Origin: Lachnospiraceae bacterium
GTDB lineage: Bacteria; Bacillota; Clostridia; Lachnospirales; Lachnospiraceae
Length of the DNA: 64,000 nt
Assembly: GCA_014239155.1 (NCBI GenBank)
Contig: JAAZZQ010000078.1
Span: forward strand, 51,407 to 115,406
Direction: 5' to 3'
A program made the position numbers and the translations under genes. Positions 8,060-16,764 of this stretch are shown here, in pieces. The notes beneath the pieces are model-generated. The model did not search any database, had not been told where the DNA came from, and saw nothing but the letters and a program-made list of their open reading frames with translations. Within the stretch, counting starts at the first letter, position 1, and every line of letters starts with the position of its first letter.

Positions 8060-10354
8060 CTATATCTCAAGTATTGATTCAACCTCAGCTTTAATGGTTT
8101 CTAACCATACCAATTTGCGTTCTGACTCTCTAATACGTTCTTCTGCCTTATCCTTGTCTTTTGCATAACTTTCTAATTCGGACAGTTTTTCTTTTAAAAT
8201 ACCATCTAGTCGTTTAAACTCCTTTTCAAAACGCTTTGCAATACGATTTGACTGCTTTAAGGCATAAGCACAAGCATTGTCTCCATTGTCATATACGGAC
8301 TCTTGTATAGGCGCCAAAAATTCCTGTGCTAATTCCGAAGCATCTACATACTTAACAGTTTTATACTTTGTACGATAATGCCCTTTTTCCTGAAACCACG
8401 TCCAAGGTTTATACCACTTCTTGTCTGTATTCTCAACCCACTCTTTGCCATCTTCAACCTGCTTTGACTGAATAAGATTTTTAATTGAAAAATCATCTGC
8501 CATCACTACACTGCTGCCCATAAGTTTTAATGGCTCAATACTGATTCCCGACAAACCTTTTAGATCAATCTCCTCCGTTAACGAAGCCAACTTGTTTCTA
8601 TATTCGTTTAAAAGATCATTTCCAGTCTTCTCAAGGCTATTTTTAATAAGCTCATCCATATCTGCCTGAAAATCAGGCTCAAGTTTTTTGGCAAATTTCT
8701 CTAATCTGGCAACTTCGTCCTCTGCATCATCCACATCTAATTCTTCCCCACGCAGTTTATCAATACGTTTTCCGATTTTTTTCTGATACTTTTGAACAAT
8801 TTTATCTATCACATCTTTTGCCTCGTCATTTACCTTGACCACTGCATCTTCAATAGCACCTTTAAATTTTTTGGCAGCGCTGACATCATCTACTTTTTTT
8901 CTAATATTCGCAATTTGCGCTGCTATCTTCTCACTCTCATCTCTGTTTTGAGCAAGTTCACGTTTAGTCTCTTCAAAGCATCCGACTTCATCCAACTTGT
9001 GCATAAAAGTATCAACAATATTCTTAATTTTTGCAGTCTTCGCATATTTCTGTACATATTGGCGAATCGCTGCTTCTATTGATATAATACCTGTATGTAT
9101 TAAAGCCTCCGCATTTGCATCCTGCTTTTCTTTGGCTTCTGAAAGCTGGTTATTAATTTCCCCGCGGATACTAGAAGGAAGCGGCGCATAATTTTCAAAG
9201 TGCAATGTCTCATTTCTATTTAGTTTTCGTACTTTCATTTCTGTTTCATCTATGGTATCCTCATCAATTTCTGCACCACCAGAAATCAAACGAACATTAA
9301 GTGCCGGAAGTGCCGCCGCCGGAAATAAGTTTGGATTATAAATCTTATGACTTTCCAAATATGTACGAACACGTTCTAGGGTCTGTCCAACATCACCATC
9401 TTCTTTTTTTCTGTCATCCATTTTATTTACAACGAAGATAAACCTGTCCTTAGACTGTTTTCCACCAACTTTCATACTCTCTGCAACACGCTCCAATAAC
9501 CGATTATCATCATCGGAGCCAAAAGTGCCTTCCATAATATATAAAACCAACGATTTTGAAGATTTACTTAAAAATTCTGTCTGCACTTTTTTATGATCTG
9601 TATTTCTAGCGTTATTCGGTCCCGGCGTATCAATTAATACCAAAGAAACATCTTCCGATGATACAAATGGAATATTTCCATTTACTTTTATAACGGATAC
9701 ATTCTCGTTGTCATTTAAACGCTCCATAATTGGGTAAGTTAATTCTTTATGAGATTCAATCATATGGTTCTCTTTATCATAAACTTCTGCCTGCCATGAT
9801 TTTGTTTCCTTTGTTGTATCCTTAATTCTTGTGATAATGGCAGTACATGCCTCTTGTTTTGACGGCATAAGCTTACAGCCAAGCATAGAATTAATCAGTG
9901 TTGATTTCCCTGCGCTCATGGTTGCTACAACACATACCTCAAAGTCACTGCTTTTTGCAAGCCGAAAAGCATTTAATATTTCCTCATCTCTCAGCTCATC
10001 AAATGGTCCCTGTTGAATTTTCTCAAATACCTGATCAATAAGCCCCTCTTTGTCAGATGTTTCTTTTGCAGCGATTCGTTCGAGCGCTGCTGTTAATTTT
10101 CCTTTTTCATAAGCAATAGTAAATACTTCTGTTAAATCCTCATAATCTAAAAGAGTGCCATGAAATGTAATCTCAAACTCTCTGTCATTATACTCGTCAA
10201 TAAGAAGATCCGGCAACTCTTCGACCCATTCCTGAAATCTTGAGCCAGGAGTGATTTTTTCTCCAAGTTTACTATTCTGTGCTAATTTTTTGCCCTCAAC
10301 AGTCACCTCTGTCTGCAAATTATAAGGGTTGTATTTGATAAATACCTTTTTCAT
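8060..10354 (-). CDS. Dynamin-like GTPase (large)
   Basis: A 764-residue dynamin-family GTPase. An N-terminal domain (1-~125) of unknown fold precedes the G domain: G1 TMSAGKST (145-152), conserved Thr in EACTA, G3 DTPG (242-245) and G4 NKMD (310-313). A long helical stalk of heptad character follows (about 440-764), with a Trp-rich insert (WVENTDKKWYKPWTWFQEKG) that could form a membrane-binding paddle. Bacterial dynamins bind, tubulate or fuse membranes, and paired ones (DynA/DynB type, LeoABC type) are known in phage resistance and vesicle release. The N-terminal region resembles proteins annotated as LeoA-like, from memory. Start behind GGAGG, overlapping the upstream GTPase by ATGA. Confidence 0.85.
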   Translation of the reverse strand: MKKVFIKYNPYNLQTEVTVEGKKLAQNSKLGEKITPGSRFQEWVEELPDLLIDEYNDREFEITFHGTLLDYEDLTEVFTIAYEKGKLTAALERIAAKETSDKEGLIDQVFEKIQQGPFDELRDEEILNAFRLAKSSDFEVCVVATMSAGKSTLINSMLGCKLMPSKQEACTAIITRIKDTTKETKSWQAEVYDKENHMIESHKELTYPIMERLNDNENVSVIKVNGNIPFVSSEDVSLVLIDTPGPNNARNTDHKKVQTEFLSKSSKSLVLYIMEGTFGSDDDNRLLERVAESMKVGGKQSKDRFIFVVNKMDDRKKEDGDVGQTLERVRTYLESHKIYNPNLFPAAALPALNVRLISGGAEIDEDTIDETEMKVRKLNRNETLHFENYAPLPSSIRGEINNQLSEAKEKQDANAEALIHTGIISIEAAIRQYVQKYAKTAKIKNIVDTFMHKLDEVGCFEETKRELAQNRDESEKIAAQIANIRKKVDDVSAAKKFKGAIEDAVVKVNDEAKDVIDKIVQKYQKKIGKRIDKLRGEELDVDDAEDEVARLEKFAKKLEPDFQADMDELIKNSLEKTGNDLLNEYRNKLASLTEEIDLKGLSGISIEPLKLMGSSVVMADDFSIKNLIQSKQVEDGKEWVENTDKKWYKPWTWFQEKGHYRTKYKTVKYVDASELAQEFLAPIQESVYDNGDNACAYALKQSNRIAKRFEKEFKRLDGILKEKLSELESYAKDKDKAEERIRESERKLVWLETIKAEVESILEI

Positions 10355-11655
10355 ATTGTTCCTCCAAATAATATTTTTTCAAGACCGTACAGCCCACATC
10401 TTTTACTCATCTCTGTTGCTTCGCCATCACCAGACTCTATCTGTATTCCATTGTAGTATTTTGAAAGATCATACACAGGTTTCCTAAACTTTTTCATATA
10501 TAAAGAATACGCGTCCAATTCATCATCCGTTAATTTATCACCATAAGATTTTCTTTTTATTAACAGTGCAAAATATGCTGATATCGGGCAAATAATTGGA
10601 TTTTGAAATCCAAGCATGGCTAAATCATTTTTTACTTTGTTCAAACTTATTGATATATTATCATCTGCTATATGAAAATCATCCAATTTGTTCAATATAA
10701 AAATAATCTTATCTTTCTGGACATTTTCAGAAATCCATTTTAAATGTGCAATTTCTTCCTCTGTCCCAAGTTTATTTGCATTTAAAATGTACAACACTTT
10801 TTCATATTGTTCCTTCTTAAGTGCCTTTCGGGAAATTCTTCCATGATTTCGATTGATTGCCGAGTTTACCCCCGGCGTATCAATGATGCATAAGCGATAC
10901 TTTATTTCATCCATCCCTCTAAAAAACGAAGCGATATTTGTTTCATATTCCCATGAAATGTCTTCCAAATCATCAGAGGATGCATTCATTGTATAAGTAT
11001 CGTTTTTCAAGTGAATACAACCATCTTCAAATGGCTTGTTGTACAAGTAACATTTATTGCCAGTGCAAACCTCTTGTGATGTCCTAGTCAACGGCTTCCC
11101 TATCAGCGCATTTATAAGTGTTGATTTTCCTGCACTCATATTTGCCGTCACAATATACCTTTGCATCGGCTTTTTTAAAAAACTATAATTTTTTCTAAAT
11201 TGCAAAATCAGTTCTTTCGCAAAAGCTATAGATATACAGTCCACTTCATCACCACCCTTTAAGGCTTGAAGCAGGATACCAAACTTTTTCCTTTGAGGCT
11301 TTGTCATAAACTTTTGCATTTCCTCTGACACTTGTTCTATCAAAGAATCATCCATAAGAATTAGCGCGATATCACACATAAGCCAGTATCTGTATCTTCT
11401 TTGTGACCGATTATTTTTAATTATACTATGTACTATATCTTCTATTATTGAATCCTTTTCTCCAATCACCTTATTCTTTAGAAACTTTTTCCTGTATTGT
11501 TCCAAACGGGAAATAGCATACTCATCTGCAACTTTATCTTTCACGAAGTATTCTAAAGCCAAATAGTATTGCTTTTTTGATTTCGTTCTAGCATTACTCA
11601 TTGGGTGTTGCGCAAGAGCAACTGATGTTGTAAATCTTACTGTTTTGTCTATCAT
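10351..11655 (-). CDS. Dynamin-like GTPase (small partner)
   Basis: A 434-residue GTPase of the dynamin type: helical N-terminal region to ~165, then G1 ANMSAGKST (171-179), G3 DTPG (259-262), G4 NKLD (322-325). The C-terminal stalk is short compared with its 764-residue neighbour, which suggests the two work as a hetero-pair. The annotated ATG at 11655 has no convincing ribosome binding site and a stop lies three codons upstream. Met19 (ATG at 11601) overlaps the stop of a 39-codon ORF with a strong GGAGGG site, so initiation at Met19 by coupling is a good alternative (11601 start, 416 residues). First large gene of the operon. Confidence 0.8.
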   Translation of the reverse strand: MIDKTVRFTTSVALAQHPMSNARTKSKKQYYLALEYFVKDKVADEYAISRLEQYRKKFLKNKVIGEKDSIIEDIVHSIIKNNRSQRRYRYWLMCDIALILMDDSLIEQVSEEMQKFMTKPQRKKFGILLQALKGGDEVDCISIAFAKELILQFRKNYSFLKKPMQRYIVTANMSAGKSTLINALIGKPLTRTSQEVCTGNKCYLYNKPFEDGCIHLKNDTYTMNASSDDLEDISWEYETNIASFFRGMDEIKYRLCIIDTPGVNSAINRNHGRISRKALKKEQYEKVLYILNANKLGTEEEIAHLKWISENVQKDKIIFILNKLDDFHIADDNISISLNKVKNDLAMLGFQNPIICPISAYFALLIKRKSYGDKLTDDELDAYSLYMKKFRKPVYDLSKYYNGIQIESGDGEATEMSKRCGLYGLEKILFGGTI

Positions 11656-11713
11656 TAATTTTTACATTTGCCACTTTTGCTTTCTTTTTCAGTACCAATA
11701 TATTGTTTGACAA
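11594..11713 (-). CDS. Possible 39-residue leader peptide overlapping the GTPase start
   Basis: A TTG codon (11711-11713) lies 7 bases after GGAGGG and opens 39 codons rich in Lys and Asn with a Cys-Ser-Cys near the end. Its TAA stop overlaps ATG codon 19 of the GTPase in the arrangement ATGAGTAA. The site is stronger than that of the GTPase's first ATG. It could be a coupling leader or a chance ORF with a functional Shine-Dalgarno for the GTPase. Confidence 0.35.
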   Translation of the reverse strand: MSNNILVLKKKAKVANVKINDRQNSKIYNISCSCATPNE

Positions 11714-11770
11714 ATGTAATCCCTCCTATCTATTTATTTTGTCATATCTTATTCATATTACGCGATACTT

Positions 11771-11890
11771 CTAAACCGTCTTGTTCAACGATGTCAGCTT
11801 ACTCAGAAATGCCTTATACTGATGCAACTCTACATAATGCAACCAATAGACTTTCTCATCATAATTATAAACCAACTGGTGGTTATTCAC
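11771..11890 (-). CDS. Possible 39-residue small ORF in the island leader
   Basis: A GTG start overlaps the stop of the preceding 25-codon ORF in the arrangement GTGAATAA, suggesting coupling. The peptide is Tyr/Leu/His-rich (VYWLHYVELHQYKAFL) and ends at TAG 11771. It matches nothing I recognise; it may be a remnant of a longer gene broken near 11888. Confidence 0.3.
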   Translation of the reverse strand: MNNHQLVYNYDEKVYWLHYVELHQYKAFLSKLTSLNKTV

Positions 11891-11960
11891 GGCTTCTGTT
11901 TTGGTATTTTCCAGATATATATCTGGCACAACTTGTCTTGTTTAAATGCACTTCTTTCAT
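11883..11960 (-). CDS. Possible 25-residue small ORF with strong ribosome binding site
   Basis: ATG 11960 lies behind GAGGAGG with good spacing, downstream of a near-consensus minus-strand promoter. The basic peptide (MKEVHLNKTSCARYISGKYQ...) ends in TAA overlapping the GTG of the next small ORF. It could be a leader peptide, a small protein, or the 5' part of a frameshifted gene. Confidence 0.35.
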   Translation of the reverse strand: MKEVHLNKTSCARYISGKYQNRSRE

Positions 11961-12061
11961 ATATTATTTCTTCCTCCTCTAATTCTCACCCCCCTTCCAT
12001 AAGTACATCCTATTCCCATCAAAAAACTTCTCAAATTTTGTCTGATTTTGATATAATAGGC

Positions 12062-12090
12062 ATTTTATCACTTTTTAATAAAAAAATCAA
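12062..12090 (-). promoter_or_regulatory. Promoter of the accessory operon
   Basis: Minus strand TTGATT (12085-12090), 17 bases, TAAAAT (12062-12067). It points at the small leader ORFs and the GTPase/ATPase/nuclease operon. Confidence 0.5.
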
Positions 12091-12096
12091 ACCTTT

Positions 12097-12108
12097 TAAG
12101 TATACTTA
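12097..12108. promoter_or_regulatory. Perfect palindrome TAAGTATACTTA, candidate Xre operator
   Basis: A 12-base perfect palindrome sits directly upstream of the -35 element of the minus-strand operon promoter and about 80 bases upstream of the divergent Xre-type gene. The position suits an autoregulated operator controlling both directions. The link to the regulator is inferred. Confidence 0.45.
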
Positions 12109-12186
12109 TATTAAAAAATATTACCTTTAACGGCATTATGAGATACTGTTTTTCATCATAAACTATATGTTGGAGGTTGAAAATAT

Positions 12187-12531
12187 ATGGATGATAACAC
12201 TTTAACAGTTATTGGGTCGCGGATAGCAGAAATACGCCGCCACCATAAAATCACACAAGAATCTTTAGCGGATTCGCTGGGGGTCAGCCCCAAACATATC
12301 AGTCATGTTGAAAACGCCACTTCCAGTTTTTCCCTAAAGAATCTGATTCAGTTTTGTATGCTCTTTCATTGTAGTCTGGATTACATTATCTTTGGGGAAC
12401 AGGATAATGAAGCACTCTCAAAACTGCCTACTGAAATCATAAAGTTACTAAATACCGGAACCATTGAAGAAATCGAACGCCTGAATCGCTATCTGCAAAT
12501 CTATATTGAACTCCAAAACAGGCAGGACTGA
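12187..12531 (+). CDS. Xre-family HTH transcriptional regulator
   Basis: A 114-residue repressor-like protein. Residues ~8-65 form a Cro/CI (Xre) helix-turn-helix: IAEIRRHHKITQESLADSLGVSPKHISHVEN. The C-terminal half is helical and may mediate dimerisation. ATG 12187 follows GGAGG. It is divergent from the dynamin/ATPase/nuclease operon, with a palindrome and the operon promoter in the shared intergenic region, so it probably represses that operon. It could instead be a free-standing regulator of its own promoter. Confidence 0.85.
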   Translation: MDDNTLTVIGSRIAEIRRHHKITQESLADSLGVSPKHISHVENATSSFSLKNLIQFCMLFHCSLDYIIFGEQDNEALSKLPTEIIKLLNTGTIEEIERLNRYLQIYIELQNRQD

Positions 12532-12844
12532 CCTCTTTCTTTGAGTGCGATTCTGTCTGTTTTTGTTCTTTTGTCAACTATATACGGTTCTCCTTTCTTT
12601 TATCTTTTATTATAATCCTTGGGGATAGACATATACTGTCCATGTTAAAAACTTTTTCTATTTTTTGTAAATTTTTATTACTTTTTATTTCCAATTTGTG
12701 TTAAGAAATTATGGCATCTATTTCAACTCTTATTACACACAAAAAATTTTTACATATTCTCTTTTCATTTCCATAAAATAGTATTAAAATAGAACTATCT
12801 TTAAATACTATATAAATACAACTGCAACAGGAAAGGAGAACCAA
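12532..12844. other. AT-rich intergenic stretch
   Basis: No gene is visible. Weak complementary arms (CAGGCAG in the last codons of the Xre gene and CTGTCTGTTTTT near 12552-12566) could end its transcript. TAAAAT boxes near 12774-12791 probably belong to the promoter of the next gene. Confidence 0.4.
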
Positions 12845-13378
12845 ATGGCTAAAAAATTTAGCAAACTTGTTTTATTCAGTGCCCTCGCCGGTGCTGCAGC
12901 TGCGGGAACTTATTATTATCTTCACAAGAAGACAAACGCTTCCGAAGATGAACTTGAAGACGTTGATTATTTTGACGATTTTGACGAGGATCTTGACGAC
13001 GAAGATTTCTCCTCTGACTCCGCAAACTCCACAGGTAGCAAAAACCGTCCATATGTATCAATTGATATAGACAATGCGAAAGAAATTATCGGTGAGAAAG
13101 TAATTGAGACACTTGATAAGACAAAAGAAAAACTCGAACATTTTAATGTGTCCGAGAAAATTGACAAAGCAAAAGAAATCATCGGTGAGATGACTTCCCC
13201 CTCTGTTGAACCTGTCTATACACAGGTAAATATGTCTGCTGCGCCAATTTCTGACACAACAGCTTCCGAGGATATCCAATCTGGCTCTGTCTCTGTAACG
13301 TATGCGGAGTCTTCTGACCCAGAGAATACTTCCGAAGAATTTTTTGACGATTCAAACACAGAATCCACAGAATCATAA
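12845..13378 (+). CDS. Single-span acidic membrane protein, unknown function
   Basis: A 177-residue protein with a positively charged N-terminus and one hydrophobic Ala/Gly-rich helix (residues ~7-27, LVLFSALAGAAAAGTYYYL), followed by a very acidic stretch (about 33-60) and a Ser/Thr/Glu-rich tail. A repeated motif AKEIIGE occurs twice (near 77 and 115). It resembles small conserved Lachnospiraceae proteins of unknown role, loosely like YtxH-type proteins. ATG follows AAAGGAG. It is monocistronic, facing the HAD gene tail to tail. Confidence 0.7.
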   Translation: MAKKFSKLVLFSALAGAAAAGTYYYLHKKTNASEDELEDVDYFDDFDEDLDDEDFSSDSANSTGSKNRPYVSIDIDNAKEIIGEKVIETLDKTKEKLEHFNVSEKIDKAKEIIGEMTSPSVEPVYTQVNMSAAPISDTTASEDIQSGSVSVTYAESSDPENTSEEFFDDSNTESTES

Positions 13379-13387
13379 AAAAATTAT

Positions 13388-13438
13388 CGCGCAGCCCGTG
13401 CTCACTTTTATGGTATATTTCTTTTGCACGGGTGCGCG
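13388..13438. terminator. GC-rich hairpin between convergent genes
   Basis: CGCGCAGCCCGTGC (13388-13401) pairs with GCACGGGTGCGCG (13426-13438) around a 24-base AT-rich loop. It lies between the stops of two convergent genes and may stop transcription in both directions, although neither side has a long T run. Confidence 0.4.
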
Positions 13439-13450
13439 TATAAAATTGTT

Positions 13451-14104
13451 CTAATCAAATAAAAATGTTTCTAACTCTTTTACACTTGTAAAATAAATAT
13501 CACTATTTTTTCTCATAAATTCTCGAATCTCTGGAATATCATTTGCCCAGCCAGCACCGACAAACGGCACACCATAAGCCTTCGCCATATCATATCCAGG
13601 TTTTAAGTCATCTACCATAACCATCTCTTCCGGTTTCAAGTGATATTTCTGAGCAATCCTTTCCAGCGCATATGTACTTGGTTTTCTCTGTTCTGGCAAA
13701 CATTCCCAACCAAAAACCATATCCGGCAGGGGAAGATGATTTTTTTCATAATCTCGTCTAATATTAAAATCATAGGAGTGCGATATTACACACACAATTC
13801 CTCCTTCTTTTTTCTGGCGCTCAATAATCTCCTTTATTCCAGTATATGCCTGCGGCGTATGCCCCGATACATAACTTCGCCAGCATTCAACTTCCACTTC
13901 AAGCTCCTGATCCGTCATGCCAAGCTTATCCACACAGTATGGAATAAACCCCGGATCAAAGTTCTCTCGAAAATAATCATCAAGAGAGATTGTCACTTCT
14001 GGTCTTAGTATTTTTAGTGCCTCCAAAAATGCAGGATAATGAATTGTTGCAGTACTGTTCACCACGGTATCATCATGGTCTAATATAAGACATTTATATC
14101 TCAT
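13451..14104 (-). CDS. HAD-superfamily phosphatase
   Basis: A phosphoglycolate phosphatase-like HAD hydrolase, 217 residues. Motif I is DHDDTVVNS (nucleophile and general acid Asp near residues 9 and 11; His replaces the usual Leu/Phe of DxDGT and Asp replaces Gly). Motif II is VISHS, motif III Lys is near K142 in EQRKPS, and motif IV is MVDDLKPGYDMA. The cap is helical. ATG 14104 has AAAGGA at good spacing; a TTG six codons upstream is less likely. It lies just after the glnS terminator. Substrate unknown. Confidence 0.85.
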   Translation of the reverse strand: MRYKCLILDHDDTVVNSTATIHYPAFLEALKILRPEVTISLDDYFRENFDPGFIPYCVDKLGMTDQELEVEVECWRSYVSGHTPQAYTGIKEIIERQKKEGGIVCVISHSYDFNIRRDYEKNHLPLPDMVFGWECLPEQRKPSTYALERIAQKYHLKPEEMVMVDDLKPGYDMAKAYGVPFVGAGWANDIPEIREFMRKNSDIYFTSVKELETFLFD

Positions 14105-14121
14105 TTTATTTTTTCCTTTCA

Positions 14122-14175
14122 AAAACTGTGCAAAAATATCTGGTACAGCAATCTGTGTTATTTTTGCACAGTTTT
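14122..14175 (-). terminator. Terminator after glnS
   Basis: Perfect 16-base arms (AAAACTGTGCAAAAAT at 14122-14137, complement at 14160-14175) follow the glnS stop by about 10 bases on the minus strand, with T-rich sequence at the end of the stem. The HAD gene follows directly, so its expression must come from readthrough or a promoter overlapping this element. Confidence 0.65.
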
Positions 14176-14185
14176 AATCATATCC

Positions 14186-15889
14186 TTATTTGGGTAATAC
14201 AAAGGAACTCTTTAACGACACAATTCTATTAAATACCAAAGCATCTGGTTTGGAATCTCTGGCGTCTACATTAAAGAACCCTTGTCTTACAAACTGAAAA
14301 CTCTCATACAGTTTTGCCTCTTTTAGCGCTGGTTCCACATAACATTCCTTTAACACGGTTAGAGAATTGGGATTAAGATTGAGTGAACCGTCTTCATTGT
14401 ATACTCCTTTTTCCTCGTCAATTAGGTTTTCATACAATCTAACTTCTGCCTTCACTGCATAAGGCGCTGGAACCCAATGGATTGTTCCTTTTACCTTTCT
14501 GCCTGTAAATCCGCTGCCCTGTTTTGTCTCAGGGTCATATGTGCAGTGCACAACGGTCACTTTGCCATTCTCATCTTTTTCATAACTGACACACTTAACA
14601 AAATATGCGCTCATCAAACGCACTTCATTCCCTGGAAACAGCCGAAAATACTTCCTTGGTGGCTCCTCCATAAAATCATCTCTATCAATGTACAGTTCTC
14701 TGCAAAACGGAACCTGTCTGCTTCCTAGAGATTCATTTTCAAGGTTGTTGGGCACTTCAAGGTATTCCACTTCCCCCTCAGGATAATTGTCAATCACAAG
14801 CTTTACAGGGTCAAGTGCCGCCATCATTCTTGGTTTTTTCAGTTTTAAATCCTCGCGGATACAATACTCAAGCATCGCATAATCCGTCGAAGAATTTGCC
14901 TTGCTCACACCGCAGAGCTCCACAAACTTCTGGATAGACTCCGGCGTAAAACCACGCCTTTTTAATGCCGCAATAGAAACCAGCCGCGGGTCGTCCCAGC
15001 CGTCAACAATCCCCTCCTGCACAAGCTTTTTAATATAACGTTTTCCAGTCACAACATTGGTTAAATATAACTTTGCCTGCTCTATCTGTCTTGGCGGGTT
15101 CGGATATTCCAATTCCCTCACCACCCAGTCATAAAGTGGCCTGTGATCCTCAAACTCCAATGTACAAATAGAATGCGTAATGCCTTCAATAGCATCCTCA
15201 ATAGGGTGTGCAAAATCATACATTGGATAGATGCACCATTTATCTCCTGTGTTGTGATGTGTCATATGCGCCACACGATACAAAACAGGATCTCTCATAT
15301 TTAAATTAGGAGAGGTAATATCAATGCGCGCGCGAAGCACCTTCTCGCCATCTGCATACTTCCCATTCTTCATCTCCTCAAAAAGCTGCAAATTCTCCTC
15401 AACAGAACGACTGCTTGAAGGGTCTTCTTTTCCTGGCTCTGTAAAACTTCCCCTGTACTCCTTAATCTGCTCCGCGGTCAAATCAGATACATATGCTTTC
15501 CCTTTCCGAATTAATTTTACTGCACACTCGTACATTTGTTCAAAATAATCCGATGCAAAGAAAAGTCTATCTTCCCAATCGGCACCAAGCCACGCGACAT
15601 CCGCTTTAATAGATTCCACAAACTCAATATCCTCCTTTGTCGGATTGGTATCATCAAAGCGCATATTGAATTTACCGCCGTACTCCTTTGCAAGCCCATA
15701 ATTGACAAGAATTGCCTTTGCATGTCCAATGTGCAAGTATCCATTCGGCTCTGGTGGAAAACGCGTGTGCACAGTATGATACACGCCCTCGGCCAAATCC
15801 TTGTCAATTAACTGCTCAATAAAATTTCTTGATACAACTTCCTTTTCCTCCACAGAAGTCTCTGGTACATTCCTTTCTGTGTCACTCAT
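14186..15889 (-). CDS. glnS: Glutaminyl-tRNA synthetase
   Basis: Class I aminoacyl-tRNA synthetase that charges tRNA-Gln directly. The 567 residues match the family. The HIGH motif is in [16 protein letters not shown] near residue 50, and the catalytic-domain markers [12 protein letters not shown] and DDPRL are present. The C-terminal half is the two-barrel anticodon-binding domain ([14 protein letters not shown] onward). ATG follows GGAGG. Flanked by a terminator on its 3' side; no T-box is visible upstream. Presence of GlnRS implies that the indirect GatCAB route is not the sole source of Gln-tRNA in this organism. Confidence 0.96.
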   Translation of the reverse strand: MSDTERNVPETSVEEKEVVSRNFIEQLIDKDLAEGVYHTVHTRFPPEPNGYLHIGHAKAILVNYGLAKEYGGKFNMRFDDTNPTKEDIEFVESIKADVAWLGADWEDRLFFASDYFEQMYECAVKLIRKGKAYVSDLTAEQIKEYRGSFTEPGKEDPSSSRSVEENLQLFEEMKNGKYADGEKVLRARIDITSPNLNMRDPVLYRVAHMTHHNTGDKWCIYPMYDFAHPIEDAIEGITHSICTLEFEDHRPLYDWVVRELEYPNPPRQIEQAKLYLTNVVTGKRYIKKLVQEGIVDGWDDPRLVSIAALKRRGFTPESIQKFVELCGVSKANSSTDYAMLEYCIREDLKLKKPRMMAALDPVKLVIDNYPEGEVEYLEVPNNLENESLGSRQVPFCRELYIDRDDFMEEPPRKYFRLFPGNEVRLMSAYFVKCVSYEKDENGKVTVVHCTYDPETKQGSGFTGRKVKGTIHWVPAPYAVKAEVRLYENLIDEEKGVYNEDGSLNLNPNSLTVLKECYVEPALKEAKLYESFQFVRQGFFNVDARDSKPDALVFNRIVSLKSSFVLPK

Positions 15890-16037
15890 AATTTTTCCTC
15901 CATTCTGTCATTTCCTGCAAATACATCTATCACCAACATTTTGCAATCAATGTAATATCTTTGTATGGCTTCCTCACTGCTTACTCAAATATCTATTATT
16001 GTAATAAATTGTTGAAAATTTGTAAAGTTTTAGCTCC

Positions 16038-16646
16038 CTATTGCTCCGCGTCTGGTTTCTGTCCATCATGCGCCTGCCATTGGCATTCGCCCGTTGACAT
16101 CTCAGAAAAAACTGCACGAAAAGAAGAATCCTCCGGCGAACAGGCATAGATTCCAAATTGAATCGTGCCACTACCCTTTTCCATATGACAAATACGCATC
16201 TGTTTAAAACGCACACCATCCTCCGAACACTCTATACAATAATCACTTGCACGCCTGCTCAAACGATACCACATAGATTTTATATCTACACAAATCTCCG
16301 TTGTTGCCCAATCTGAATAACCATTGTTTGTCACAACACTGCCAAGATGTTGAAATTTGTCATTCTCATATTCAACAGAAGCTTTCAGCCAGTTTTCAGA
16401 ATCCAAATACATAACAATTCCACACTGGTCAAAACGGTGATGACTTTCTGCAAAATCCGTCTTTACAACAAAACTAAAATATTGTTTATCTGTCTCCATC
16501 TGAAATACCGGAGCGTTATCATTGCGAAAATGATAGTATGTGCGCTGCCATAAATCAGTATTTGGCTGTGTAGTCACAACAATCTGATTGTGTTCTATAC
16601 AATATTCTTTCGGTTCTCTTAACCATTTAAAATATTTAAAATCCAT
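16038..16646 (-). CDS. DUF1349 domain protein
   Basis: A 202-residue cytoplasmic protein of the DUF1349 family, a concanavalin-like beta-sandwich. Markers are the Trp-rich N-terminal part (TDLWQRTYYHF), FSFVVKTDF, DQCGIVMYLDSENWLKASVEYEN and the C-terminal IQFGIYACSP. Such proteins are thought to bind carbohydrate or act in unknown sugar-linked roles; no catalytic function is established. It stands alone between glnS and truA, separated from truA by a repeat element. Confidence 0.8.
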   Translation of the reverse strand: MDFKYFKWLREPKEYCIEHNQIVVTTQPNTDLWQRTYYHFRNDNAPVFQMETDKQYFSFVVKTDFAESHHRFDQCGIVMYLDSENWLKASVEYENDKFQHLGSVVTNNGYSDWATTEICVDIKSMWYRLSRRASDYCIECSEDGVRFKQMRICHMEKGSGTIQFGIYACSPEDSSFRAVFSEMSTGECQWQAHDGQKPDAEQ

Positions 16647-16710
16647 ACGTTTCCTCCGTCACTTATCTACCCTTTACTTTCTTATAAAATACCATTTCGT
16701 GATCTCCAAA

Positions 16711-16764
16711 GCAAGAATGCCACCGGCATTCTTGCTGCGGCATGCGAGTCTTCTCCGACTGAGA
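16711..16764 (+). repeat. Structured repeat, subfamily B copy 1
   Basis: The hairpin GCAAGAATGCC / GGCATTCTTGC is followed by a TGCGGCATGCGAGTC tail. A second copy of hairpin plus tail occurs at 53100-53181 in the opposite orientation. It begins one base downstream of the truA stop and may act as its terminator. Confidence 0.6.

Noticed and set aside
11668-12130. Two overlapping plus-strand ORFs (104 and 102 codons) opposite the island leader
   Set aside because: They run antisense to the promoter and small ORFs of the operon, lack Shine-Dalgarno sites and encode low-complexity Tyr/Ile/Leu-rich sequence.
13388-13438. Riboswitch or small RNA downstream of the 12845 gene
   Set aside because: It is a simple hairpin between convergent genes with no conserved aptamer features.
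15890-16037. T-box riboswitch upstream of glnS
   Set aside because: No T-box sequence (TGGNACCGCG) or terminator/antiterminator pair is visible in the short leader.
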